A stretch of 64,000 bases of DNA, from assembly GCA_035259385.1 (NCBI GenBank), contig DATFWL010000103.1, positions 1 to 64,000 of the forward strand, read 5' to 3'. The notes beneath the pieces were generated by a model. It was not told the DNA's origin. It made no database searches and saw only the letters and a program-made list of their open reading frames with translations. A program made the translations under genes and the position numbers. Source of the stretch: QHWK01 sp035259385 (GTDB lineage Bacteria > Acidobacteriota > Vicinamibacteria > Vicinamibacterales > CAVVIG01). The number at the start of each line of letters is the position of its first letter. Position 1 is the first letter of the stretch. Positions 1 to 9,289 of this stretch are shown here, in pieces.

Positions 1-642
1 CCTTACCAGGAAATTATCGGCGTCGTCGCTGACGTGAAGTACGAGGGCCTAGCAGGTGAGGATGCGCCCGTTTACTACGAATCCGCCGACCAGTACTCGT
101 CGAAGCCGATGTGGCTGGTCGTGCGAACGGCGGGACAAGCCGGTCACTGGCTCGCTGCGATCCAGGCCCAGATTCGCGCCATCGATCCGAACGTTCCAGT
201 CTCACGTGCCGGGTCGATGAGAGACGCGTTGAGAGAGTCGGTCGCGCTACCGCAGTTCCGGACGACGGCCATGGCGATCTTCGCCCTGTCGGCACTCGTG
301 CTCGCTGCGGTGGGGGTTTACGGCGTGCTGGCCTATGCCGTCGAACGGCGCATGCAAGAGATCGGCATCCGTATGGCGCTTGGCGCAACGCCAACGGAGG
401 TGATCGGGCTCGTTATCGCGCAGGGCTCGCGTCTGACGATCGTTGGGACCGTGTTCGGTCTGCTCGGAGCGTTTGGCGTAACTCGCGTCCTCCAGAACAT
501 GCTTTTCGGCGTGACCGCGTCCGACACCGTTGCCTTCGTTGGTGCGGCGCTGGTCCTCGGCACGGTCGCTCTCGTCGCGACTGTCATACCAGCGTGGCGT
601 GCTGCGCGCATCGATCCGATCGCTGCCCTCCGACAGGAGTGA
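1..642 (+). CDS. ABC transporter permease, MacB/ADOP type (5'-truncated)
   Basis: This is the C-terminal 213 residues of an FtsX/MacB-type permease. The reading frame is open from the first base, so the gene starts before the window. The visible part has the end of the periplasmic core domain (EIIGVVADVKYEG), a membrane helix at about residues 93-117, the cytoplasmic linker with ERRMQEIGIRMALGATP that is diagnostic of FtsX permeases, and two more helices, ending in PAWRAARIDPIAALRQE. Such permeases act in the inner membrane in macrolide/lipoprotein-type efflux or mechanotransmission. In Acidobacteria they are present in many paralogous copies, often with no adjacent ATPase. The substrate cannot be inferred. 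Confidence 0.9.
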   Translation, partial: PYQEIIGVVADVKYEGLAGEDAPVYYESADQYSSKPMWLVVRTAGQAGHWLAAIQAQIRAIDPNVPVSRAGSMRDALRESVALPQFRTTAMAIFALSALVLAAVGVYGVLAYAVERRMQEIGIRMALGATPTEVIGLVIAQGSRLTIVGTVFGLLGAFGVTRVLQNMLFGVTASDTVAFVGAALVLGTVALVATVIPAWRAARIDPIAALRQE

Positions 643-686
643 AAGCAGGCTGGATGTCAGCGCGATCACGGATTCTCGTCTAACAG

Positions 687-1214
687 CTACTCGTGCGCGC
701 AACCGAGGATCTCTCGAATAAGAGCCGCCTTGCCGGCAGTGTAGGCTTTGCGTTCGCCGCGGCATTGGTCTGCCAGACTCTGCTTCAGTTCAGCGTATCG
801 TCGACGTATGTCCGGATCTCGACGCAACGTATCGCGGAATTTTAAGTAGTTCAGCCATTGATTGTCGGCCACCTCCACGATGTGAAGGTGGATGGTCCGC
901 ACGTCAGGCTCAGACTCCTTGACAAGGAGATAGCCCCCTTCTGACCCGGCATCACCACGGTCGATGTAACCGAGTCGCCGAAGGCGTTCGACGACAGTCG
1001 GAATCGCGCCGTGCGTACGAGTAGCGACTGCAATATCCAAAATCGGTTTCGCGGGGACGTCCGCAACAGCGGTGCTGCCGACGTGCTGAACGTCGACAAC
1101 GATGTCACCGATGCAACGCAGAATTTCAGAAGCTTCGATATGGAATGTCGCCGTCCATTCGGGTCGGTGATCGACAATCCGAACTGTGTTGCGCCGAAGA
1201 CCGAGATCGCTCAC
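687..1214 (-). CDS. GrpB-family (UPF0157) nucleotidyltransferase-fold protein
   Basis: A 175-residue protein matching the GrpB/UPF0157 family over its full length. It has an N-terminal DHRPEWTATF segment, the VQHVGSTAV..PAKPILDIAV block that carries the nucleotidyltransferase-like GS and D motifs, and the C-terminal YLKFRDTLRRDP..RRYAELK helix. The start is GTG at 1214. The family is sometimes found fused to dephospho-CoA kinase, but its reaction is not established, so no substrate is assigned. It is convergent with the permease fragment and stands alone. Confidence 0.88.
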   Translation of the reverse strand: MSDLGLRRNTVRIVDHRPEWTATFHIEASEILRCIGDIVVDVQHVGSTAVADVPAKPILDIAVATRTHGAIPTVVERLRRLGYIDRGDAGSEGGYLLVKESEPDVRTIHLHIVEVADNQWLNYLKFRDTLRRDPDIRRRYAELKQSLADQCRGERKAYTAGKAALIREILGCAHE

Positions 1215-1999
1215 GTCTGAACCCTCGCGACTCCGGGTACCGAGCGTACTACATTGGCTGTCCTGGCGATGGGCAGACGAGAAGTGTATCGATCACGCCG
1301 CGATTATGGCCGCGCGTGTAACGCTCACCGCTCCTGCCGATCCTCGTGCGAACGTTCGACGAACAGGCTTTTGGGCTGGCGCTCGCCAGGTCGGTCCGTC
1401 CTGGTGGCGTGATCAGCAGCAGCGCGCCGACAGCCGCGCAGGCTCCGGCGACGAACGTGGCCACGTTGGCCTGTGCATGGAGCGAATCGCGCAGCATATC
1501 TCCGCCTTTCGAGCGATGCCGGCCGATCGACAGTGTTTCAGTGGTGTTTCGCGGCGATCGCTGCCGGGGAATCTAGGTTGGAGGCAGAAGCTGTCAAGCA
1601 GTGTTCATGCGGATCGAGCGGCCGTCCAAGACCAGGTCCCGCGCGTCGGCCCACGTCCGCTCGAGCGAAGGGTCAGGCGGAATTCTGAGTGCGGCCGAGT
1701 CGGATGGAGAGTCGGACCAGCGTCGAAGACGCTGCTCGCGACGAGCCACATAGCACGGCCGTCCTGCTACTGTACGGCGCCAGTCTTGCGCGACGCACGC
1801 AACGCCCTCGGTGAAGTCGACCCCGACTATCGGACGAGGGAAGCGGTGACCGCGGAGGTGTCCGAATTGGCCTCATCGAGGGATGCTCAAGTGGACCTGG
1901 AGACGGCGACGCCCGTGGAGAATGATCTGGTGTGGAGTGCCACCGACTGCTTTCGGGCTACCGGCGTGCCGAACACCTTCCGGCGGGTGAGGAGTATTC
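1215..1999. other. Long stretch without a convincing gene
   Basis: This ~785-base gap carries no ORF with normal protein composition. Long plus-strand frames here are arginine/serine-rich and look like antisense noise. The only protein-like piece is on the minus strand near 1400-1500, where a short frame reads LHAQANVATFVAGACAAVG followed by LLLITPPG. That resembles the single C-terminal membrane helix of some TPR or FHA proteins and could be a relic of a decayed gene. I cannot extend it in either direction. Confidence 0.4.
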
Positions 2000-2002
2000 G
2001 TG

Positions 2003-2902
2003 ATGACCGTGGTTGCAATGTGCTCCGCCGGCATCGCGCTGTTCGTGATCGGCGTATGGGTCCAGAAACACGAGATCGCTGCGGCGCACGGTCTGGACAA
2101 GATCGTGGCCTCGAGCAATCTGTGTTTCGCTATCCCGCTGGCCGTCTTCGGCGCACTGCATCTCTTCGGCCCGCAAATCGTCATCGGCCTCGTACCGCGG
2201 TACATGCCATGGCGTTGGTTCTGGGTCTATTTCGTTGGTTGTGCGTTGATCGCGGCGTCCCTGAGCATCGCGACCAAGATTGCCGTGCGCTGGTCCGGCC
2301 TGCTGTTCGGCATCATGATGTTTCTGTTCGTCGCGATGATCCATCTCCCAGGAGCGCTGGCCCGCCCGTACGACAGAATCATTTGGACGGTCGTCTTCCG
2401 CGAGATGTCATTCGGCGGCGGCGGCTGGATTCTGGCCGGGAATGCGATGGACGGATGGGAAGGGCAGGGCAGGACCGCGCTGATAACCGTTGGCCGTCTA
2501 GTCGTCGCGATCGCCGTCGTCCTGTTTGGGGTCGAGCACTTTCTGCATGCGACGGGACTTCCCGGCGTCCCACTCCAGAAACAGACGCCGACGTGGATTC
2601 CTGGGCGCGTGCTGATTGACTATGTGACGGGCGTCGCTCTTCTCATTGCCGGGACAAGCATTCTGGTGAGCAGGAAAACCCGTGTCGTGGCAGCCTGGCT
2701 CGGCAGCTGGATTCTGTTGCTGGTTCTCGCGATCTATGGCCCCGTGCTGATCGTGGCGCTCTCCGAACCGGGTACCGCAGTCAAGATCGAGGGGATCAAC
2801 TATTTTGCGGACACGCTGCTGTTTGCCGGCGCCATTCTCGCGGTGGCGAGCGCGATGCTACGATCCGATTGGAATGCCGCGCTTCAGTGCGTCGGCGCGT
2901 GA
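2003..2902 (+). CDS. Multi-pass membrane protein, DoxX-like, unknown function
   Basis: A ~299-residue integral membrane protein with about eight hydrophobic helices and very short loops. The repeated pattern (helices with GxxLxxPG and FGVEHF elements) suggests two DoxX-like four-helix halves, around residues 1-130 and 150-290. The start is ATG 2003, preceded by AGGAG at 1990-1994 with an 8-base spacer; a GTG one codon upstream at 2000 is less well placed. It has no catalytic motif that I recognise. It ends 81 bases before lspA and may be co-transcribed with it. Function not assigned. Confidence 0.75.
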   Translation: MTVVAMCSAGIALFVIGVWVQKHEIAAAHGLDKIVASSNLCFAIPLAVFGALHLFGPQIVIGLVPRYMPWRWFWVYFVGCALIAASLSIATKIAVRWSGLLFGIMMFLFVAMIHLPGALARPYDRIIWTVVFREMSFGGGGWILAGNAMDGWEGQGRTALITVGRLVVAIAVVLFGVEHFLHATGLPGVPLQKQTPTWIPGRVLIDYVTGVALLIAGTSILVSRKTRVVAAWLGSWILLLVLAIYGPVLIVALSEPGTAVKIEGINYFADTLLFAGAILAVASAMLRSDWNAALQCVGA

Positions 2903-2983
2903 GCATCTCGGCAGCTGCTTTCGAAGGCGTCGTGGCGGCGCAACAAGGCTGCATCGAGACACTCCGGGCAGTTTCTCGAGTCG

Positions 2984-3502
2984 ATGATGACCAGAATCGG
3001 CATTCGCCTCGTCCTGCTCATTGCGATTGGCGCCACGATCGGCTGCGACCGTGTGACCAAACACGTTGCGGCCACCAGGCTCTCTAACGGCCCCGGCCGG
3101 TCATTCCTCGCCGACACGTTTCGTCTCGAGTACGCCGAGAATACCGGTGCCTTCTTGAGTCTCGGTGCAGACTGGCCGCGTCCGGCCCAAACAGTGGTCT
3201 TCGGCGCCGGGAACGCGCTTTTGCTTGCTCTCCTTGTGGTCGCGACGCGGCGAAGCTGGCCCAGACGGACGCTTCTCGGTGTGGCGCTGTTGGTAGGTGG
3301 GGGTGTTTCGAACCTCCTGGATCGGATCATTCACGGAGCAGTCATCGATTTCATGAACGTGGGGATCGGTCCACTGCGGACTGGAATCTTCAATGTTGCG
3401 GATATGGCCATCATGCTCGGCGTCGGCATCGTCCTGCTCGAAACCTGTCGGCCCGACGGGCACGCACCGGCAAAGGGCCAGGTCGATAGCCGCCGCTCCT
3501 GA
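2984..3502 (+). CDS. lspA: Lipoprotein signal peptidase (signal peptidase II)
   Basis: Inner-membrane aspartyl protease that removes signal peptides from diacylglyceryl-prolipoproteins. The 172 residues contain the family blocks: D22-R-V-T-K in helix 1, YAENTGAF (50-57), SNLLDRIIHGAVIDF (109-123) and FNVAD (136-140). By alignment to characterised LspA, the catalytic dyad is D122 and D140. Four membrane helices are visible. One deviation is serine in place of glycine in the usual GN(L/I)xDR motif. Length is normal for the family. It is not in an operon with ileS as in many bacteria, so it may be one of several paralogues. Confidence 0.93.
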   Translation: MMTRIGIRLVLLIAIGATIGCDRVTKHVAATRLSNGPGRSFLADTFRLEYAENTGAFLSLGADWPRPAQTVVFGAGNALLLALLVVATRRSWPRRTLLGVALLVGGGVSNLLDRIIHGAVIDFMNVGIGPLRTGIFNVADMAIMLGVGIVLLETCRPDGHAPAKGQVDSRRS

Positions 3503-3762
3503 TCGGCTTAGCGATCGATTGGTTCCACGAAAGGGAATCGAAGTGACTCCGCCGGAGTGCGACGACTGACTTTCACCACGGACTGCTGGATCTGGGATAC
3601 ACGCCGCGTTTGGCATCCCCACGCTCGTCCGCGCGTGAGTCTTAAGGCACGTCGATCAAGTATCCCGAGAGGCGCAGCGACGCGGCAGTGATGACAATTC
3701 CTCACGTCAGGTGCAGAATGTCCGCGGAGTCAGCTCGAGATGCCACGGCATGTTGATCATCG

Positions 3763-5721
3763 ATGGGACGAGTGTTCCCAGACAGGGCCATAGCCATGGG
3801 AGCATCCTTCGGCAGACCAGACAAGTCGCGTAGCGACCGGGGAAAAGCAGATCGTCGGACGCAGCCGAATCGCCCTCGGATAGCCGGCCAGGCCGGCAAG
3901 CCACTATTGCGGCGCAAGCCGGCCTGCGCGTGCGGCGGCATGTGCCCTCGCTGTCGGGAAAAGACAGCGTGGCCGGGTGAAGCGCCAACGCAAGACGGCC
4001 TGACGCTCGATTCCGCAACCCGCGGCTACTTCGAGGCTCAGCTCGGTCGAGATCTATCCCAGGTTCGCATCCACCACGATGGTGCAGCGAACGACGCTGC
4101 GCGCGAGCTGCACGCGCGCGCCTTTACCGTCGGTCGCCATGTCCATTTCGCTGCCGGCGAATTCAATCCTGCATCGTCAGACGGGCGTCGCTTGCTGGCC
4201 CACGAACTGGTTCACACCGTTCAGCAGGGCGAGCGCCGTGTCGCGCATGCGAAACCGCACGTCAGTCAACGATCCGACGCATCCGAGGTCGAGGCGAATC
4301 GAGCGGCGGCTTCAATAGCCGCAGGTACCGCGCCGCCGCGGATCGCTCATCAATCAACACCTCACATCGCGCTCGAGGCGGGAGCGGAGGGCAAAGCGGC
4401 GGCCGATAAACCATTGCCCGCTGTGACGCTCACGCCGGATGCCCTGGCGGCCGCCAACAAGCATAACGAACGTGTAGCGGGGAACTTGAAGCAGGTTGAC
4501 ACAAAGTGGGTGCCGGTCGATCGCTCGTTGCCGCCTCCGCAGACGATTGACCAGGCACAATTCTTTCTCGGAGTAAATCTGGCCAGGCCCAGGCGCGGGA
4601 GATACAAGATGCTGAGCGGCATTTACGTGCCGCAAGACGCGTTACAGGAATACCTGACGAGGAAACCGCAAGACGCGGTCGACCCCAAAGACCCAGGACC
4701 TGTGGAGGGGTCGTGGTCGGAGGTTGTGCCACCGCTCACGCAGGCAGTCGCGCGATGGCAGGCAAAGTACAACACAGAGTTGACGGACCAGTCGAAAGCC
4801 CTCCCCGTTGACGGCAAGTTGACGACACAAACCGTTGACGAGATGAAGGCCAAGGGCATGGCCGGAAAGGACAAAACGATGTGGGCGGTACGCGACCAGA
4901 TCGACTGGAGTCTGGTCCGCTCGGAAGAGGTAGGCGCTCGCCTGCTGTCGAAGCTATCGCGAGACGATTCCGGCGTGACTCGGAAGGCGATCGTGTCGCT
5001 TGCCGAACAGCAGATCGGACAGGTGTATGCCGCAGACCGCGGCGATCAAAAGAAGTACGGATGGGAGCGGATACTTCGTTACTACCAGGTAGCCTTTGGC
5101 GGCGAAGACGATCTGGAGACTCTTCACGAGAAGCTCCAAGAAAAACTGGGTAAGTCTCTGGAAAAGGACCAAAGCCCGGAAGTGAAAGAACTGCGCCAGC
5201 GGCAAGTCGAGCAAGAGAAAGTCAGGGGCTGGTTCGGTGACGCCCCCAGTCCGTTTGCGCTGGAAAAGAAGGAAGCAACCGCGCCGACGGGGGACGCCTG
5301 GAAAAAGATCCAAGCCGCCAACGTATTCGCGTTCCCAAGCCAGGGCCCATGGTCGTGGTGTGGCATCTTCGCGACCTGGGCCGTCAAGGCGGTAACCGGC
5401 CGCGGCTTCTGGAAGGAGCGGCCGTCAGGGTTGACCGAGGTCAACAAGAACGACGACCCAACCCTGGCTCGCGCAAGACCTGGCGACATTCTGGCGATGA
5501 ACACCAGCAATAGCCACTTCTGCCTGCTTGCGGCCGACGTGCCGGCGAACGCCACACCCTCAACGAAGCTGCATACCATCGACGGTAATGTTGAAGTTCA
5601 GTCAGTCGCGGCCAGGGATCACTGGACGGTGGAACACGTCGTGTCCTATTTCAAGGCATTGGACGACGGAGCGCCCGCGCCGGTCGCGCCAGCTGCGCGA
5701 CCAGCCGGGTCAAAGAGTTAG
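3763..5721 (+). CDS. eCIS-core DUF4157 domain protein with C-terminal CHAP/NlpC-like amidase domain
   Basis: A 652-residue protein in three parts. First, a cysteine cluster (CACGGMCPRC, 55-64) and a DUF4157 eCIS-core domain at about 80-160 with the HELVH zinc-metallopeptidase-like motif (147-151) followed by TVQQG. Second, a middle part with a peptidoglycan-binding-like helix-turn segment near 325-370. Third, a papain-like domain with WSWCGIFATWAVK (Cys about 533), NSHFC (His about 585) and TIDGN (about 604), the Cys-His-Asn/Asp arrangement of CHAP/NlpC enzymes. DUF4157 domains are known from cargo of extracellular contractile injection systems and from stand-alone soil-bacterial proteins. 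No tail-tube or sheath genes are visible here. An internal ATG at 3796 is an alternative start. Confidence 0.82.
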   Translation: MGRVFPDRAIAMGASFGRPDKSRSDRGKADRRTQPNRPRIAGQAGKPLLRRKPACACGGMCPRCREKTAWPGEAPTQDGLTLDSATRGYFEAQLGRDLSQVRIHHDGAANDAARELHARAFTVGRHVHFAAGEFNPASSDGRRLLAHELVHTVQQGERRVAHAKPHVSQRSDASEVEANRAAASIAAGTAPPRIAHQSTPHIALEAGAEGKAAADKPLPAVTLTPDALAAANKHNERVAGNLKQVDTKWVPVDRSLPPPQTIDQAQFFLGVNLARPRRGRYKMLSGIYVPQDALQEYLTRKPQDAVDPKDPGPVEGSWSEVVPPLTQAVARWQAKYNTELTDQSKALPVDGKLTTQTVDEMKAKGMAGKDKTMWAVRDQIDWSLVRSEEVGARLLSKLSRDDSGVTRKAIVSLAEQQIGQVYAADRGDQKKYGWERILRYYQVAFGGEDDLETLHEKLQEKLGKSLEKDQSPEVKELRQRQVEQEKVRGWFGDAPSPFALEKKEATAPTGDAWKKIQAANVFAFPSQGPWSWCGIFATWAVKAVTGRGFWKERPSGLTEVNKNDDPTLARARPGDILAMNTSNSHFCLLAADVPANATPSTKLHTIDGNVEVQSVAARDHWTVEHVVSYFKALDDGAPAPVAPAARPAGSKS

Positions 5722-5732
5722 ACTGCCGTGCC

Positions 5733-6818
5733 TCAAGGCTTTGGCAGAAGGCTCACGATCGGGCAGTTCACGATGAAGCCCGACGCACCCAATCGGCCGC
5801 CATCAGGACCTGTGATTGCGCCGGTGTTCGCGATACCCTGCACGGTCCCGACGTCGGTCTGGCGCAGATTCCGGCCGCTGGCGACGGTCGACGCGCTCCA
5901 CACCGCGAGGTTCACGTCCCACAGTGGACTGTACCGTCCCTGGCCCGGGTTCCATCGCAGGACGTTCAGCGGATCGCCCTCCCCGCGCACCGCCGACGTC
6001 AGGCCCTGACGCTGGGGATTTGCCGCGCCGGTCTGACCGTTGATGAATGCGACCAGCGTGGCGCGCGATGAGGCGGTGCTGTCGTCGCCTGCGGCCGGAG
6101 CGCTGTCGAGTGCCGGCGCGTAGGTCACGTCTTCGAGCGTCGCTGCGAGCTGCAACGACGAATCGGTTGAAACATATCTGACCGGGTTGTCTCCCTGAAA
6201 CCCGCTGGTCTCCCGATAGGTCACCGTGCGCTGAACCAGATCGATCGAGACTACCTTGTCCGCGGCCTCGCTCAGAAGATCGATCGAGCCGTCGCCGTTT
6301 GCATCCCGGGCAATCTGGGGCGCATTGACAACCGTGCCATTCGGCAGCTGGATCAGCGGACTGTAACCAGGTTCACCCACCGCTCCAGGCTGGAACACCG
6401 TTGGAGGGAACTCGCCGTTCTCGACGGTGACGAGCCGCGTCGGGCTGAAGTCCACTGTCGCCGGAAAGTCCACGACGCCGTTGATCACGTTGACCTTCTG
6501 CGCGGCGGCCGTATTTCGAGCGTTGGCGAGTTTTTGCGACCGATTCACCCCGAGCGCCTGCGACAGGTTGCCATCAGACGTGTCGAGCACGAGGTAGTAA
6601 ACGTTCTGACCGTGGCTCGTGCCCCGATAAAGCGGAAACGTCGCGGTGCCATCCGGGTGTTCAACCGCACTCGCGATGAAGAGCTGTCCTCCGCCGCCGT
6701 CGCTCGCCGCGAGCGTGCGGCCGGCCGCTGCCGCGATGCCGAGGGCGGCCATGAGCACTGCCGCCGCCGCAGGACGGTTCAACCAGGCGTGTGTCCTTGC
6801 TGTAAACACGTTGTGCAT
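5733..6818 (-). CDS. Secreted protein of unknown function
   Basis: A 361-residue protein that starts at ATG 6818, with GGAG ten bases upstream on the minus strand. It opens with a signal peptide (basic N-terminus, an alanine-rich hydrophobic core, cleavage probably near ALGIAAAAGRTLAAS). The mature part is rich in beta-forming and small residues, has a calcium-site-like DANGDGSIDLL segment, and has no cysteine pair except near the C-terminus. I do not recognise the family. It lies downstream of a cupin gene on the same strand but with a ~280-base gap, so it probably has its own promoter. The 3' end converges on the DUF4157 gene with 11 bases between them. Confidence 0.75.
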   Translation of the reverse strand: MHNVFTARTHAWLNRPAAAAVLMAALGIAAAAGRTLAASDGGGGQLFIASAVEHPDGTATFPLYRGTSHGQNVYYLVLDTSDGNLSQALGVNRSQKLANARNTAAAQKVNVINGVVDFPATVDFSPTRLVTVENGEFPPTVFQPGAVGEPGYSPLIQLPNGTVVNAPQIARDANGDGSIDLLSEAADKVVSIDLVQRTVTYRETSGFQGDNPVRYVSTDSSLQLAATLEDVTYAPALDSAPAAGDDSTASSRATLVAFINGQTGAANPQRQGLTSAVRGEGDPLNVLRWNPGQGRYSPLWDVNLAVWSASTVASGRNLRQTDVGTVQGIANTGAITGPDGGRLGASGFIVNCPIVSLLPKP

Positions 6819-7098
6819 GATCGTTTTTCTCCAGAAAGTTCCAGGTCGCGCAGGGACAGGCACGAGCAGCGCCTGACCGGGCCGAGCCAAGGGTCCTGGC
6901 CCTTGGATGCCGGACGCGGGGATCGGTTTCTGTGGCACCTCCTGCTCGAGAACCCTCGATGTCGAGCAGGAGGCGACCGGTATCAGCGGGTGACCTGCGC
7001 CGGGCTTCGGACCGGCGCGCGTCGAGGCGGAGAGTCTACGAGGTCAGCTGCGGAATGCTGAGAAACGGCCTGCAGGTGGATGTAAGGGGCGCCACTGA

Positions 7099-8106
7099 TT
7101 ACTGGCCGCCAGGCCGCTGGTCGACCTGGTAATAGTGGACCTGGCCTTCCTTGCTCCGCGGTGTCATCGCCATCCGGATGCTCTTGCCGGTGTTGGGACA
7201 GCTGGTGGCGCGGTGCCACCGTTCTTCATTGGCATTGATCACGTCGCCAAGGTCGCCACGGACCACGCCGACGCCGGAGATCAGCGCACAGACATTGCCG
7301 TAGACATTGACCCACAGCTCCACCATGTTGGCGTGCCAGTGGCCCCAGTTCGTGGCAGGTGGCAACTCCGTGAGGTTCATTCCGATGTTCAAGTTCGACG
7401 AGGTATGGCCGTCATATAGGAAGCGCTCACCCGTGCGCTTCGAATCGCCATACTCCGTGACATTGAAGAACGGCACGTTGAACGAGTCGTAGCCGCCGGT
7501 CGAGGTGATCTTGGTCTTGACGTATTTGTAGCCGGGTATGGGTGCCGGGGTTTCGCTCTCCGGATAAGACGGCACCTGGGCGGCAGGCGTGTTCCGGTAG
7601 TACACGACCGGTTCGGCGCCGACAGTCTCCATGCAGTAAGACAGGCGCGGTGCCACGTTGAACGCCCAGCCCTTCGACAGCACTTTGGGCTCCTGGCCGT
7701 CGATGGTCATCTTCACCGCGCCGCTAAAGACCCAGCCGAAGACGCGGTCGTCGGCGTAGAACATGCACTTGGCTTTGTCGCCTGGCGCCATCTGCACATA
7801 GCGACCGTCGAAGTCGCGCGTCAGAACGACTTTCTCTTCCCAGCGCGGCTGTCCCTGATGCGACTTGAGAATATCGGCGATGTGCCAGATCGGCTTATTG
7901 ACTCCGGTGTAGGGCGTTTCCGGCGTCTTCTGTGCCGCCCAGACAATGCGTTCCGGCCCGTTTTCGCCGCCAGCCTGAGACCACCAATTCGACTGGGGCC
8001 CGCCGGCGGGTGCCGCTGCCGCGGCAGCAGGGGCCGGTGTCTGGGCCATTGCTGGCGCCGCGGTAAAAGCCATCGCCAGTGTGATCCACGTGGTAAGTGA
8101 TTTCAC
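7099..8106 (-). CDS. Secreted cupin-like protein
   Basis: A 335-residue protein. GTG 8106 is chosen because AGGAGG lies five bases upstream on the minus strand and the following residues form a signal peptide ending AAPAMAQ. A proline/alanine-rich linker follows. The C-terminal third has the cupin pattern WGHWHANMVELWV...G...GDLGDVINANEERWH, whose His/Glu residues could bind a metal. The central section has a second, weaker beta-barrel (GRYVQMAPGDKAKC, GWVFSG), so this may be a bicupin. The enzymatic role is unknown. It is 88 bases downstream of an aldose-epimerase gene on the same strand, so the two may be co-transcribed. Confidence 0.75.
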   Translation of the reverse strand: MKSLTTWITLAMAFTAAPAMAQTPAPAAAAAAPAGGPQSNWWSQAGGENGPERIVWAAQKTPETPYTGVNKPIWHIADILKSHQGQPRWEEKVVLTRDFDGRYVQMAPGDKAKCMFYADDRVFGWVFSGAVKMTIDGQEPKVLSKGWAFNVAPRLSYCMETVGAEPVVYYRNTPAAQVPSYPESETPAPIPGYKYVKTKITSTGGYDSFNVPFFNVTEYGDSKRTGERFLYDGHTSSNLNIGMNLTELPPATNWGHWHANMVELWVNVYGNVCALISGVGVVRGDLGDVINANEERWHRATSCPNTGKSIRMAMTPRSKEGQVHYYQVDQRPGGQ

Positions 8107-8194
8107 TGGAGCCTCCTGTCGCCACGCTGATAGGAATAATCTCTCGGTTTCGCGAAACCAGGTAAGTGCATCCATCGAAGTAACGCACGGCGCG

Positions 8195-9241
8195 CTAGAA
8201 GCCGCTCGCGTGGATCCAGAAACGCTCGCGCCAAGTGCCGCCAGGCGCCACGCTTTGAAGCTCCTTGTAGAGACCTCGTGCCGCGAGGTTGAGAGCGTCG
8301 ATGATCCCGGCCGTCGGCTCGACGCAGATGAATCGCCGACCCTTCGGCGACCAGATAGTGACGGCGCGGTAGTTCGGGCCGACGCTGATATCGAGTCGCT
8401 GGGATTTGCCGGCCACCGAGACGGTTGCGTTGCCTCGCTCGTCACGCATCAGGTCGGAAAATACATCGTCGAGCGCGTAATCGCCGAGCGTCACAGCCGA
8501 CGGTGTCGGGAAGAATCGCTCGATTGGCTCGGTCTCGCCGGTCGGCACCGTGTTCGACGTGAGCCGCCAGTGAGTTCTCGCGCCGACCGACAGCGTCCAG
8601 TCGTCGCGCGGCGAATCGGTCAGCTGATAGTACGGATGGAAGCCGATCGCGACCGGCATCGGCTCGGCGCTCAGGTTGACGATGGTCGTCTGCACTTCGA
8701 GCACGCCGTCCTCCAGACGATGGGTGATCTCGATCGCGTGCGCGAACGGCCATTGTTTCATCCATGCGGGCTGACGGTAGAACTCGAGCCGGCTCGTCAC
8801 CCATGCGGCCTCCGCGTCGGCCCTGGCCTCGACGATCTTCCATCGATCGGTGGTCGTGACGAACCCGTGACTCGGCATCTCTCCATGGACGTTGCCAAGC
8901 TGCAGGTCGAGCGGGTACCGACGGCCGTTGGCGTAGAACGCAGGCTCGTCGAGACGGTCGATCCATGGACCGACAAACGGAATCCCACTCAGGCCCGGCC
9001 TTGCCTTGAATTCGTCGACCGAGTTGTACGGCCAGTACAGGACGTTCTGGCCGTTCACGCTCATTTCGAACGCGACATTGCCGACTGAGGTCAGGATGGA
9101 CACGACCGTGTTGGTTTTCGTGTCGCGAAGCCGCACCACGTCGGCGCTCTGCTGCGACGAGTATCGCTGCGCGAACGCCGGTGCGGACCCGAGCACGAAA
9201 AGGGCCAGGAACACCACACGAACCGACGTCCGCGTCTTCAT
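8195..9241 (-). CDS. Secreted aldose 1-epimerase-like protein
   Basis: A 348-residue member of the aldose 1-epimerase/galactose mutarotase superfamily. It has a signal peptide (hydrophobic core LFVLGSAPAFA) and then a beta-sandwich. Family marks are PFVGPWIDRL, GEMPSHGFVTT (the first catalytic-His region), IGFHPYYQL (the second His region) and a C-terminal FICVEPTAGIIDALN segment containing the glutamate that acts as catalytic base. Mutarotases interconvert alpha and beta anomers of sugars. A signal peptide implies periplasmic action on imported or cell-wall sugars. A glycosyltransferase gene lies upstream on the same strand. Confidence 0.85.
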   Translation of the reverse strand: MKTRTSVRVVFLALFVLGSAPAFAQRYSSQQSADVVRLRDTKTNTVVSILTSVGNVAFEMSVNGQNVLYWPYNSVDEFKARPGLSGIPFVGPWIDRLDEPAFYANGRRYPLDLQLGNVHGEMPSHGFVTTTDRWKIVEARADAEAAWVTSRLEFYRQPAWMKQWPFAHAIEITHRLEDGVLEVQTTIVNLSAEPMPVAIGFHPYYQLTDSPRDDWTLSVGARTHWRLTSNTVPTGETEPIERFFPTPSAVTLGDYALDDVFSDLMRDERGNATVSVAGKSQRLDISVGPNYRAVTIWSPKGRRFICVEPTAGIIDALNLAARGLYKELQSVAPGGTWRERFWIHASGF

Positions 9242-9289
9242 CGCACAGCTCGAAACGCACTCTTATACACCAATCCCGGTGCCGGCGCG

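Noticed and set aside
1249..1497. Small minus ORF with a membrane-like helix
   Set aside because: Only one hydrophobic segment; the flanking residues look non-coding, so it is listed only as a possible relic.
1186..2619. Long plus-strand ORF (477 codons)
   Set aside because: Arginine-rich composition; its second half is out of frame with the convincing membrane protein at 2003..2902.
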